The translations under genes were made by a program, and so were the position numbers. A stretch of DNA of 54,034 nucleotides, taken from assembly GCA_012839115.1 (NCBI GenBank), contig DUNX01000096.1, positions 1 through 54,034 of the forward strand, in the 5' to 3' direction. The notes under the pieces are model-generated. The model saw only the letters and a program-made list of their open reading frames with translations, was not told the origin of the DNA and ran no database searches. Source of the stretch: Bacillota bacterium. GTDB lineage: Bacteria > Bacillota > UBA4882 > UBA10575. Positions within the stretch are counted from its first letter, which is position 1. Every line of letters starts with the position of its first letter. Below are positions 1-8,522 of the stretch, piece after piece.

Positions 1-35
1 GCTAGCGAAGCGGACACCGGCAGTATTTTAATCAT
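1..35 (-). CDS. N-terminal fragment of an unidentified gene, cut by the window edge
   Basis: An ATG preceded by AGGAAGG and GGAGG opens a frame that stays open to the window edge (12 codons, starting MIKILPVSASLA). It follows the sugar permease by about a dozen bases on the same strand, so it could be the next gene of the sugar-uptake operon. Too little is visible to name a product. Confidence 0.35.
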   Translation of the reverse strand, partial: MIKILPVSASL

Positions 36-46
36 CCTCCGCCTTC

Positions 47-931
47 CTATCCTTTTAAAGCGCCGGCCAGTGTCCCGCGGATGATCCAGCGGTGGCCAAG
101 GATATACAATATAAGGGTGGGAGCGGAGGCAATAACCGACGCTGCCGCGTACCGCGGCATGTGGTCTGTGCCATACTGGTTAAGAAATTGCGCGATCCGC
201 AGTTGCATGGTGAAGAGCTTCGGATCGTTAATCAAAATCAAACTCAACAAGTAATCGCTCCAGGCGCCGATGAAGACCAGCAACACCGCAAGGACCGTTG
301 CCGGATTGGCCAACGGTAGCATAATGCGGAAAAAGGTACCAGTATGTCCCGCCCCGTCGATCCGGGCAGCTTCCGCCAACTCCCCGGGAAGCCCGCGGAA
401 AAATGACCGGTAGATGATGGTCCAAAACGGGATGCCAAAGGCCGCCATTGGTAAGAAAAGTCCCGGCAAAGTGTCGACTATCCCTAGTCTGCTGCTAAAT
501 TGATAAAGCGGGATCAACACCATATGGACAGGGATAAAATAGCCCACCAGGACGGCGTAGAACAGGACTTCCGTTACCTTGCTCCGGTAACGGGCAAAGA
601 TATAACCGGCCATAGCGGCCGCCGGAACGGTACCGACAATCGCGCCCAAACAAACCCATAAGGTGTTGAGCAGACCCTGCCCGATTTTAATCGCCACCCA
701 GGCCTCCTGAAAATTAATCCAACGAATTTGTGTTGGCAGGCTCCATGGGTTGTAGGAGAATTCCAGCCGGGTTTTGAAAACGAAAAACCAGGGGAGAAGG
801 ATGGGTAAAATCACCGCAAAGGCCAGAATAATCAGGATAATGATGTTAATTATCTTTAGCGCCTGCATTCGCCGGCGGGAAGTAACCAGATCCCTGCCAT
901 AATAACCTTCTGATACTGTGTAATCCTTCAA
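47..931 (-). CDS. Carbohydrate ABC transporter permease, MalG type
   Basis: This is an inner-membrane permease of a type I sugar importer (CUT1 family, MalG-like), about 294 residues, which is normal length. About six hydrophobic segments are visible. The EAA coupling loop reads EAARIDGAGHTGTFFRIMLP near residue 190 and is where the ATPase would dock. The start is TTG, overlapping the stop of the upstream permease by 4 bases, which suggests translational coupling. No ATP-binding subunit is encoded here; CUT1 systems often share an MsmK/MalK-type ATPase encoded elsewhere. The substrate cannot be read from sequence, but the LacI repressor and binding protein in the same block indicate a regulated sugar or oligosaccharide. 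Confidence 0.93.
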   Translation of the reverse strand: MKDYTVSEGYYGRDLVTSRRRMQALKIINIIILIILAFAVILPILLPWFFVFKTRLEFSYNPWSLPTQIRWINFQEAWVAIKIGQGLLNTLWVCLGAIVGTVPAAAMAGYIFARYRSKVTEVLFYAVLVGYFIPVHMVLIPLYQFSSRLGIVDTLPGLFLPMAAFGIPFWTIIYRSFFRGLPGELAEAARIDGAGHTGTFFRIMLPLANPATVLAVLLVFIGAWSDYLLSLILINDPKLFTMQLRIAQFLNQYGTDHMPRYAAASVIASAPTLILYILGHRWIIRGTLAGALKG

Positions 932-1878
932 TTGAGCTCACCACTCTTTCTTTGGAACGAGAACTGGGCTATGGTAAAGACCAATGAGAGTAAAAAGATG
1001 ATTACCCCTACTGCAGCAGCCCTTCCGTACTGCCAATTCACAAAACCCTGCTTGTAAAGGATAATGGCCAGGGTTGTCGTGGAGTATACCGGTCCCCCGC
1101 CGGTAATCAGCCACGGCAGGTCAAAAAGTTTTAAACTACCAACCGTGCTGATAATGGCAATAATCCGGATGGGGTAAGCAACCATCGGAATCGCAATATG
1201 ACGGGCATATTGCCAGAGAGTAGCCCCGTCCAATTGGGCGCTTTCGCGGATCTCCATTGGGATCTGTTCAATATTGGCCATAAAATAAACAATACTGAAA
1301 CCGGTATATGCCCAAGTAGCAACAGCAAACAACGACCAGAAGGCGATATCCGGATTGCCCAAAAAATCGATACTCCCCAACCACTTCCAGTTAAGCTTAA
1401 TGGCCATGCTGGAAATAACGCCGAAGGTCGGGGCAAAAATAAACCGGCCGAGCATGGCTGTGATTGCCGAAGGCATAACACTGGCCAGGTAATAAACAGC
1501 CCGTAAAAAACCGGTAATCCTGGTTTTATAAACAACCAAGGTAAAAGCAATATAAAATGCCAGGGGGATCTGGAGGAGAACACTCCAAAAAGCCCAGGCT
1601 AAAACATTAACAAATCCGGTACGGAACTCCTCGCTCGCAAACAACCTGGCGTAGTTCTGAAACGCTATAAACCTGGCCGTTCCAAACCCGGTGGTATGGT
1701 AGAGCGAAGTGCGAAAGGTCTCTACAATGGGATAGTACATAAAAATAATCAGAAAGGCTAAGGCAGGCAAGAGGAAAAACGCCTGAAAGGTAATGCTGTG
1801 CCAGTCCCGCTTCTTCTTTTCTGGTTTTTCCATTCCCATACGCATTTTGGGGACTTTAACTGCAGTGGCTTTTCCCAT
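928..1878 (-). CDS. Sugar ABC transporter permease, MalF/UgpA type
   Basis: This is the partner permease of the downstream MalG-type gene, 316 residues. It has a charged cytoplasmic N-terminus (about 25 residues, rich in Lys and Met), then about six membrane segments. An EAA-type loop reads ESAQLDGATLWQYARHIAIP near residue 220. The ATG has AGGAGG about 9 bases upstream. It follows the binding-protein gene after a 131-base gap holding a 16-bp stem-loop and ends in a 4-base overlap with the next permease. Binding protein, MalF-type and MalG-type genes in this order are the standard CUT1 layout. Confidence 0.93.
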   Translation of the reverse strand: MGKATAVKVPKMRMGMEKPEKKKRDWHSITFQAFFLLPALAFLIIFMYYPIVETFRTSLYHTTGFGTARFIAFQNYARLFASEEFRTGFVNVLAWAFWSVLLQIPLAFYIAFTLVVYKTRITGFLRAVYYLASVMPSAITAMLGRFIFAPTFGVISSMAIKLNWKWLGSIDFLGNPDIAFWSLFAVATWAYTGFSIVYFMANIEQIPMEIRESAQLDGATLWQYARHIAIPMVAYPIRIIAIISTVGSLKLFDLPWLITGGGPVYSTTTLAIILYKQGFVNWQYGRAAAVGVIIFLLSLVFTIAQFSFQRKSGELN

Positions 1879-1945
1879 CCCCGACCACCTCCTAATTTAG
1901 ATTCCCGGCTACCAGAAAATTCCGCTTGTACCCGCGCATTGGCAA

Positions 1946-1980
1946 ACCGGTGGGGGCATAATACTTATGCCCCCACCGGT
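1946..1980 (-). promoter_or_regulatory. Intercistronic stem-loop between binding protein and permease
   Basis: A perfect 16-bp inverted repeat (arms 1946-1961 and 1965-1980, 3-base loop) lies in the gap after the binding-protein stop. No T-run follows on the transcribed minus strand, so it is unlikely to be a full terminator. In malE-malF type operons such hairpins protect the upstream message and allow the binding protein to be made in excess of the permeases; the same role is inferred here. Confidence 0.7.
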
Positions 1981-2009
1981 AAGCACAGAAGGTGAATTAT
2001 GCTCCTTCC

Positions 2010-3269
2010 TTACTTGGCAGGCCCAAGATTGTCTTCTACCAACTGCTCATACTGGGTCAAGGCCTTCTTGACATCAGCGTCGGGCAGGAAGAAGTTCTGC
2101 ATGGTATCGTTCAAGGGCCCGGTCACCATCGGCGGCAGATCCTGATCCCACCAGAATTGCACTGTTTCCGCGGTGGCAAAGACAGCGGAGGCCATTGCGT
2201 TCAACCGCGAAGGCGACTCAACGCCCGGTACGGAGCAAATCCGGCCGGGTTCGGCGGAACAGGGTTCCGGATCCATCGCGTATTTCATGAACCGGACAAC
2301 GGCATCCTTCTTCTTCCTTGCCACACGGGTGGCGGCAAAACCAATATCGGTCTGCCCCATGATGTCCGTGGCTTTACCTTTGCCGCCTTCGAGGATGGGG
2401 AAGGCATAGAAGCCAAGGGTCTGATCGGTGAATCCCGGATCGGAATATTGAGCACACATCCAGGAACCGGTGATGTGCATGGCGGCTTTCCCGGTTGCCA
2501 TCACTTGTTGCGCGTCACCATAAGCTTCACTCAACGGTTTGTCGCCAAAATACCCTTTCTTTGCCCACTCCTGATATTTGAGGGCGGCTTTGACAAACGG
2601 ATCGCTGTCAAAACGGGCTTTTCTGGCTTGGGCATTCGCAAAGGCCTCAGATCCGCCGTAGCGGTTGGTCAGGTACATGTAGAGCGCCAGCACCGGCCAT
2701 TTATCCCGTGCACCGCAGGCGATCGGCTGGATGCCTTTGGCTAAGAAGGTGTCGCAGACCTTTTCCAGTTCGGCTACGGTCTTGGGTATTTCGAGACCAT
2801 AGGCCTTGAAAAGGCCTTCATTGGCAAAAATACCGGCAATCGCGAAGAACGGCGCCACACCATAGATCTTGCCCTTCCAGGTCATGGCCTGGCGTGCGGC
2901 GGCACTGCCCGGAACATTTTTCAATTCCTTTGTTAAATCCAGCAGCCGTTTAGCATCGGCGTAACCGCCCATGACGGAACCGCCCCAGCTCTGGAAGATG
3001 TCAGGCAACCCCGTATTGCTTGCCATAACAACCTTGGTTTTATCCGTAAGCCCCGGATCACCAAGAGCCACATATTCCAGATCAATGTCGGGGTTCTTCG
3101 CTTGGAAACCTTCGACCAATGCCTTTATGTAGGCATGAGCCGGATCGTCGTCGGGAAGATCCCGTCCCCAAACGGTCAACTTAACCTGTTTCGCGGAAAC
3201 CGGCACAAAAACCCAGGCCAACAAAGCAATCACCAGGAACATCGCTACCCAAATCCTGCTCTTCAACAC
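2010..3269 (-). CDS. Extracellular sugar-binding protein (solute-binding family 1)
   Basis: This is the substrate-capturing subunit of the adjacent sugar importer, about 419 residues. The GTG at 3269 was chosen because GGAGGT lies 5 bases upstream (TTG at 3266 is an alternative); an upstream in-frame ATG at 3473 lacks a good ribosome site and would bury the signal peptide. The N-terminus is a clear signal peptide: a basic start, a hydrophobic core and a VSA-KQ type-I cleavage site. There is no lipobox cysteine, unlike most monoderm Firmicutes binding proteins, so the mature protein is probably free in a periplasm. The mature part has the usual family-1 features: an early strand LTVWGRDL and later GSW and YAMDPE segments. 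Confidence 0.92.
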   Translation of the reverse strand: MLKSRIWVAMFLVIALLAWVFVPVSAKQVKLTVWGRDLPDDDPAHAYIKALVEGFQAKNPDIDLEYVALGDPGLTDKTKVVMASNTGLPDIFQSWGGSVMGGYADAKRLLDLTKELKNVPGSAAARQAMTWKGKIYGVAPFFAIAGIFANEGLFKAYGLEIPKTVAELEKVCDTFLAKGIQPIACGARDKWPVLALYMYLTNRYGGSEAFANAQARKARFDSDPFVKAALKYQEWAKKGYFGDKPLSEAYGDAQQVMATGKAAMHITGSWMCAQYSDPGFTDQTLGFYAFPILEGGKGKATDIMGQTDIGFAATRVARKKKDAVVRFMKYAMDPEPCSAEPGRICSVPGVESPSRLNAMASAVFATAETVQFWWDQDLPPMVTGPLNDTMQNFFLPDADVKKALTQYEQLVEDNLGPAK

Positions 3270-3488
3270 CAGATACCTCCTTTTTTTTTGGGAAGTTACA
3301 AATAATTGATATGAGAAACTAAGACTCTTGCCGGGCTGTTCACCTCCTTTCCTGGAACAACTATTCTTCGACAGAAAAAGCCTACTTACCTGCAGGCCCT
3401 TCCAGTGCATGCTAAACGGTAGCCAGTGGGGATATTCACTGCGGGCATGGACTTCCGTAGTTAATTCCTGCAATAAGCAGTAAAATTT

Positions 3489-4484
3489 TTAGGCAGAACG
3501 CCGGATAATAATCTCCGGCCGGTAACACAATTTGACCCCTTTCTCTGAAGCCCCTTGTTGCAGCAGGGAGGTGACAATCCTTACCGCTTCCTTGCCCATC
3601 TCGTAGCGTGGTTGGTGTACAGTGGTTAGTGGAGGGTTTGTCAGCGAAGAAAACTCTAAATCGTCAAAACCGATAACTGCTATATCCTTTGGGATCGACA
3701 AGCCGCTTTCTGCTATTGCCTGCAACGCTCCAAAAGCCATGGTGTCATTGGCGGTAAAGACCGCAGTGCAAGGTGGCTGTGAACGCAAAAGCTTTTTCAT
3801 TGCCGCATATCCGTCCTGCCAGACAAAATTTCCTGTCATAACCAATTCTTTATCAAAAAGGAGACCCGCCTCATGAAGCGCCTTTTTATACCCCTCCAAC
3901 CGGTCCAGGGCCACTTGAAAACCGATTTTACCTGATATATGTGCAATCCTGGTATGCCCTTTGTCCAACAGGTATTTTGTTGCCAAATAGCCGCCGTAGA
4001 AATTATCCAGGTATACACAGTTAATACGGGGGTCGGGTATATCCCGCTCCAGGAGAACAAAGGGAACTTTCTTTTCCACCAGTTTTAATATGTATTCCTG
4101 CTCTTCAACATTGCTCCCGACGATAATTACGCCATCTACCCGCTCGGCATATACCATCTTCTCCAGTACTTTACTCTTTTCCAGGCTTTCATAGGAATTG
4201 GAGAATAAAAGAGTATACCCGGTTTTACTGGCTGAAAACTCCATTCCTCTAATGATCTGCGTATAATAAGGTTCGGAAAGGTCGGCCATCATCACCCCGA
4301 TCGTGGCCGTTATCCGTGTCACTAGGCTCCGGGCCGCGGCATTGGGGTAATAACCCATTTCTTTGGCTGCCCGGACAATTTTCTCCCGTGTGCTTTCTTT
4401 TACCCCATAGCGGTTGTTTAATGCCCGGGAAACCACGCTCGGCGAAACCCCAACCCGTTTGGCCACGTCCTTTATGGTTGTCAA
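3489..4484 (-). CDS. LacI-family transcriptional repressor
   Basis: This is a DNA-binding sugar-responsive regulator, about 331 residues. The N-terminal helix-turn-helix and hinge helix are typical (TTIKDVAKRVGVSPSVVSRALN), followed by a periplasmic-binding-protein-like effector domain. TTG at 4484 is preferred because it places the family's usual opening (M-TTIKDVA) at the N-terminus; TTG at 4499 is the alternative. It lies directly upstream of the binding protein and permeases on the same strand and most likely controls them. Three tandem operator-like palindromes lie just upstream of its start, so autoregulation is likely. The effector is unknown. Confidence 0.93.
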   Translation of the reverse strand: MTTIKDVAKRVGVSPSVVSRALNNRYGVKESTREKIVRAAKEMGYYPNAAARSLVTRITATIGVMMADLSEPYYTQIIRGMEFSASKTGYTLLFSNSYESLEKSKVLEKMVYAERVDGVIIVGSNVEEQEYILKLVEKKVPFVLLERDIPDPRINCVYLDNFYGGYLATKYLLDKGHTRIAHISGKIGFQVALDRLEGYKKALHEAGLLFDKELVMTGNFVWQDGYAAMKKLLRSQPPCTAVFTANDTMAFGALQAIAESGLSIPKDIAVIGFDDLEFSSLTNPPLTTVHQPRYEMGKEAVRIVTSLLQQGASEKGVKLCYRPEIIIRRSA

Positions 4485-4510
4485 TCCTACCCCCCGCAAG
4501 TTCTATCAGG

Positions 4511-4556
4511 GTTTGCAAACACTTGTTTGGAAACACTTGTTTGCAAACGTTTGTAA
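4511..4556 (-). promoter_or_regulatory. Triple 14-bp operator array upstream of lacI-type gene
   Basis: Three consecutive 14-base units start at 4511, 4525 and 4539: GTTTGCAAACACTT, GTTTGGAAACACTT and GTTTGCAAACGTTT. The last extends into a CG-centred palindrome (CAAACGTTTG at 4544-4553), the form LacI-family operators usually take. The array overlaps the proposed -10 element of the repressor gene, consistent with repression and autoregulation. Confidence 0.65.
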
Positions 4557-4581
4557 TAATTTTATTAATATTATTCAACAA
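4553..4581 (-). promoter_or_regulatory. Candidate promoter of the LacI-type gene
   Basis: On the minus strand, TTGTTG (4581-4576) is followed after 17 bases by TATTAC (4558-4553), which abuts the operator array. The match to the sigma-A consensus is moderate, and the AT-rich surroundings make chance matches possible. Confidence 0.4.
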
Positions 4582-4660
4582 AAAATTTTCATTTCCTCTT
4601 TTAAAAAACTTTTTTGTTTTTTCTTTCGCTTTTTTGTTTTTTCTTTGTGTCTGGGTACAA

Positions 4661-6466
4661 CTAGGCCTCCCGGAACTGGCTTTCGTAAAGCCGCCGGTAA
4701 AGCCCGTCTCTATTCGCCAGCAATTCATCGTGCTTCCCTTCTTCAATAATGCACCCGCCGTCAATAACAATGATCCGGTCAGCCCGCTTAATGGTGGAAA
4801 GGCGGTGGGCGATGATAAAAGCAGTTCTGCCTGCCAAAATCCTCTTTAAAGCGATCTGTACCGCCAACTCGGTCTGCGTATCAATACTGGAAGTCGCCTC
4901 ATCTAAGATGAGGATTTTGGGGTCACGGAGCAAGGCCCGGGCAAAGGCGATGAGTTGCCGTTGACCCACGGAAAGGCGACTGCCGCGCTCGTGTACTTGC
5001 GTGGCGTAACCGGCCGGTAGGGAAGTTATAAAATCATGGATCCCTATGGCTTTGGCGACAGCGATAACCTCGTCCTTGGTGGCGTCCGCTTTACCGTACT
5101 TGATATTCTCTTCAATACTCCCGGAGAAGACAAAGTTGTCCTGCAGGACAATGGCAATCTGTTTCCTGTAGTCCTTCAGGGCGATTTTCCGCAGATCTAC
5201 CCCGTCGATTAAGACCTTGCCGCCGGTTATATCGTAAAAGCGGCACAAAACATTGATCACCGTTGTTTTTCCCGCCCCGGTCGGCCCGACAAGGGCTACA
5301 GTTTCCCCGGACCGCACATGCAGGTTGAAAGCATGAAGAACCTCATCGGAGCCGGCATACTTAAAACTGACATGCTTAAATTCAACTTCTCCCTTGATTT
5401 CGCCGATGGCCACGGGATTGGCCACCTCTTGCACTTGCGGCGTTATATCCATCAATTCAAAGATCCGTTCACAGGAGGCCATGGCCGTAGCGATCATATT
5501 AAAGAGGGTGCTCAGATTCATAATTGGCTGAAAGAGGCGGTTGACATAGTTCATAAAAGCCGCCAACACCCCCAGCGTCACCCAGTCGTAACGGAGCAAA
5601 AGGCCGCCAATTGCCAAAATCAATACTGTACCGAGGTAATTCAAGAAATTCACAGAGGACCAGAAAAAAGCGGATAACGGCGCCACTTTCATGGCGGCCT
5701 GGAAATGTTCATTATTAATCTCCGTAAACAGCCGGTAATTCTCTTCCTCACGGTTAAAAGCCTTGGTGACCCGGATCCCGGAGAGTGACTCATTCAAAGT
5801 GGCATTAACATTGGACAATTTCTTCCGGATCCGCCGCCAACCCATGAGCAGCCGGCGGCGGACATAAAAGACCAGCCAGATAATGATTGGCAGGGTAATA
5901 AGGGTGACTAAGGTCAACCGCCAATCCATCCAGAGCATAAAGGCAAAGACTCCAAAAAATGAGAGTGTGTCAGTGACGAGGGTGGTAACACCGGAGGAAA
6001 GCAGTTGCTGCAAAGAGTCGATATCATTGGTCAGCCGGGTAATAAGGCGCCCGGCCTTTTGCTTGTCGAAAAAGCCTAAAGAGAGGCTTTGCAGGTGAAT
6101 GAAGAGTTCTTGGCGCAGGTCAAAGATGGCGTTCTGGCCGGCCTTTGCCGCCAAGGCGCCTTGTAATAGCAGGGCAAGATACTGGCCGGCGATGGTCAAG
6201 GCCAGAAAGAGAATGACCCGGGAGAAACCGGCCATTTGCCGCGGGACGATATATTCATCAATACCGATCTTAATCAGATAAGGTCCCAGCAGCGAAAAGA
6301 GAATTCCCGCGATGGAAGAGAGACAGACGACAACCACCGCTTTCCGGTAAGGCCGGAGGTACCCGGCAAGACGGGAAAGGTACTTCCGGTTAAAAGGCCT
6401 TCTCTCGTCTTCCTGATCTTCCTGGAGAACTAGGCGGCGGTAGGTATTTATCTTGACCGCTTCCAC
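4661..6466 (-). CDS. ABC exporter half-transporter, catalytically canonical subunit
   Basis: This has a membrane domain (six helices) fused to an ATPase domain, 601 residues, of the MsbA/BmrA multidrug and lipid exporter class. The ATPase has Walker A GPTGAGKTT, Walker B with the catalytic Glu (ILILDEATSSID) and the H-loop His (AHRLST), so its composite site residues are complete. Its signature is LSVGQRQ rather than LSGGQ. It starts with GTG overlapping the TAG stop of the upstream half-transporter by one base, so the two are translationally coupled. With the upstream gene it should form a heterodimer in which this subunit supplies the active Walker B. The substrate is not predictable. Confidence 0.93.
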   Translation of the reverse strand: MEAVKINTYRRLVLQEDQEDERRPFNRKYLSRLAGYLRPYRKAVVVVCLSSIAGILFSLLGPYLIKIGIDEYIVPRQMAGFSRVILFLALTIAGQYLALLLQGALAAKAGQNAIFDLRQELFIHLQSLSLGFFDKQKAGRLITRLTNDIDSLQQLLSSGVTTLVTDTLSFFGVFAFMLWMDWRLTLVTLITLPIIIWLVFYVRRRLLMGWRRIRKKLSNVNATLNESLSGIRVTKAFNREEENYRLFTEINNEHFQAAMKVAPLSAFFWSSVNFLNYLGTVLILAIGGLLLRYDWVTLGVLAAFMNYVNRLFQPIMNLSTLFNMIATAMASCERIFELMDITPQVQEVANPVAIGEIKGEVEFKHVSFKYAGSDEVLHAFNLHVRSGETVALVGPTGAGKTTVINVLCRFYDITGGKVLIDGVDLRKIALKDYRKQIAIVLQDNFVFSGSIEENIKYGKADATKDEVIAVAKAIGIHDFITSLPAGYATQVHERGSRLSVGQRQLIAFARALLRDPKILILDEATSSIDTQTELAVQIALKRILAGRTAFIIAHRLSTIKRADRIIVIDGGCIIEEGKHDELLANRDGLYRRLYESQFREA

Positions 6467-8265
6467 TACAAACCCTCCAGTCCGCGCAGGAGTTCTTCTT
6501 CCGGTCTCTCCACCTGTTTCAACTGGATATCATGGAGGAGACGGTAATAATGGTTGGAATCATAAAGAAAACTGTGTTCCCCTTCCGCCTTGATCTCCCC
6601 GCTGGAAAGCAAGATAATCCGGTCGGCCAGGCGGGCCATGGACATCCGCTGGGTGACGATAATCGTGGTCCGGCCGGCCATCAATTCTTTCAACGAGTCC
6701 TGGATCTCTTTTTCGGTCTCCGGGTCCACGCTGGAGGTGGAATCATCCAGGATCAAAATCTTGGGGTTGGTAAAAAGCGCCCGGGCGATCGCCACCCGCT
6801 GTTTTTGCCCGCCGGACAACCCCACCCCCCGTTCCCCGACAATGGTGTTATAATGTTCCGGCAGGCTGACGATGAAATCATGAATACGGGCTTTCTGTGC
6901 GGCGTTGATGATCACCCGCGTACGCTCCGCCTCCAGGCCGGTCGCCCCTGCCCCGAAGGCAATATTCTCCCCGATGGTGGTGGAGAAGAGAAAAGTCTCC
7001 TGGTCCACCAGGCTGATCTGGCGTCTTAACGAAGCCAAATCCCAATCGTTCAGATCGATGCCGTCCAGATAGATCTTGCCGGAGGTGGGCCGGTACAAAC
7101 GGGGGATCAGGTTAACCAGAGTACTCTTTCCTGAACCGGTCAACCCGATCACCGCCACCTTTTCACCGGGGTCAATCCGGAGGTTAATCCCTTCCAAAAC
7201 AGCAACGGTCCCTTCGGGATTGGTGTATTCAAAGGAAACCTCCTCGAAGTGGATTTCCCCCCGGATTACCCGGCGCACGGGTTTTGCCGGACGGACCTCC
7301 TCCGCCGCTTGAAAAATCTCCAGCAAACGCCGGGCTGAACCTTCCGCCTGCTTAATATGGCTCAAAGTTGGCGCCAGCATCCACATGGGCCAAGCCAACA
7401 GCCCCAGATAACTATTGAAGGCCATAAAAGAGCCGATGGTGATCTCCCCTGCAGAGACCAACCGTCCGCCCACGCCCAGAACAACCAAGGCGCCGACGCC
7501 GCTAAAAAAGACCAATAAAGGAAGCATGCGGGCGTTCAGAAGCGTTACCCGTAAATTAGCCCCGCGCAGCTTCCAGTTTTCTTGTTTAAACTTCTCAATT
7601 TCCCGTTCCTCAGTGGCAAAGGATTTGACCACCCGGATCCCGGTGATATTCTCCTGTAAAACCGCGGTGAGGTTCCCTGCCTGTTCCTGGCGGTCCTTGA
7701 CCCCCCTTGCCGTTGCCCTGCTGAAGCTGACTAAGGCCACGATGATTACAGGGAGAAAAGCCAGGACAATCAAGGCCATTTTCCAACTGGCCAAAAACAT
7801 GAGGAGAATAACCGCGCCGATTGTTAAACCGCTACTAAGGGCGTGACTGAAAACAAAAGCAAAAAACATCTGCACCATTTGGACATCCAGGGTTAACCTG
7901 GCCATTAAGTCGCCCGTACGCATAGTCCCGTAATAGGAAAGAGGGACTTTATGTAACTTCTTATACAGCGCGTTCCGCAGATCGGCGGCGACCCGGTTGG
8001 CCGTCCCTTCATAATTAATGATACCAAAGCGCAACACAACCGCGCGGAGTAAACCCAGGCAAAAAATCCCAGCACACCAGGCCAGTAAGACAAGGAGACC
8101 TTTTTCCTCTTTGATCCCGGGGAAAACCTGGTCAAAAACGCCCTTGATAAACTGGGGAAAAAGATAATTGAGGCCGTTTTGGACCAGGGTAAGAGTTACG
8201 GCCAGGCCAAACGCTTTTTTATAAGGCGCAAGAAAAGAAGATAAATGCTTGAAAATATAATACAT
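6466..8265 (-). CDS. ABC exporter half-transporter, degenerate-site subunit
   Basis: This is the partner of the downstream exporter gene, 599 residues, with an N-terminal six-helix membrane domain and a C-terminal ATPase. Walker A (GLTGSGKST) and signature (LSGGQKQR) are intact. The catalytic Glu after Walker B is Asp (ILILDDSTSSVD), and the H-loop His is Gln (IVTQRMSM). This paired loss is the mark of the non-catalytic nucleotide site in heterodimeric exporters such as BmrCD and TM287/288. The gene is first in the pair and diverges from the TetR-type gene across about 257 bases. Confidence 0.92.
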   Translation of the reverse strand: MYYIFKHLSSFLAPYKKAFGLAVTLTLVQNGLNYLFPQFIKGVFDQVFPGIKEEKGLLVLLAWCAGIFCLGLLRAVVLRFGIINYEGTANRVAADLRNALYKKLHKVPLSYYGTMRTGDLMARLTLDVQMVQMFFAFVFSHALSSGLTIGAVILLMFLASWKMALIVLAFLPVIIVALVSFSRATARGVKDRQEQAGNLTAVLQENITGIRVVKSFATEEREIEKFKQENWKLRGANLRVTLLNARMLPLLVFFSGVGALVVLGVGGRLVSAGEITIGSFMAFNSYLGLLAWPMWMLAPTLSHIKQAEGSARRLLEIFQAAEEVRPAKPVRRVIRGEIHFEEVSFEYTNPEGTVAVLEGINLRIDPGEKVAVIGLTGSGKSTLVNLIPRLYRPTSGKIYLDGIDLNDWDLASLRRQISLVDQETFLFSTTIGENIAFGAGATGLEAERTRVIINAAQKARIHDFIVSLPEHYNTIVGERGVGLSGGQKQRVAIARALFTNPKILILDDSTSSVDPETEKEIQDSLKELMAGRTTIIVTQRMSMARLADRIILLSSGEIKAEGEHSFLYDSNHYYRLLHDIQLKQVERPEEELLRGLEGL

Positions 8266-8427
8266 CCACCGTCATCTCCGTTTTCTTTCCATTCTCTCCC
8301 CGCTTGGTATCCCTGGAAATAAATCCCCCACTTGATCTCCACGCAGAAAAAAGGAGCAACGACCATACTTCATATTTCGGCTGAAACCGGCATATTCCTC
8401 TATAAATAAGGTTAAAATTCGCCATCC

Positions 8428-8488
8428 TTGACAATCCCATCCGGGTATGGTATTTTAGACTAAAGAACTATTTTGTTCGGTTGGTCGA
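8428..8488 (+). promoter_or_regulatory. Promoter and TetR operator-like site of the MMPL locus regulator
   Basis: A consensus TTGACA (8428-8433) and TATTTT (8451-8456) are separated by 17 bases. Just downstream, 8478-8488 reads CGGTTGGTCGA, flanked by TTCG/CGAA in inverted orientation. The same 11-mer recurs at 9148-9158 before the MMPL gene, which points to a shared operator for the TetR-type regulator. Confidence 0.65.
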
Positions 8489-8522
8489 ATCAGGTATGTC
8501 CACAGAAGAGGGGGAAAAGGCA

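Noticed and set aside
1992-2744. 250-codon open frame on the plus strand
   Set aside because: It lies entirely opposite the sugar-binding protein gene; its composition is Gly/His/Arg-rich as expected for a shadow frame and it has no family features.
3296-3346. Strong ribosome site (AAAGGAGGTGA, minus strand, 3350-3340) with a possible 15-codon leader peptide before the binding-protein gene
   Set aside because: GTG start lies within the ribosome site itself and the peptide has no regulatory features; the real gene has its own good site downstream.
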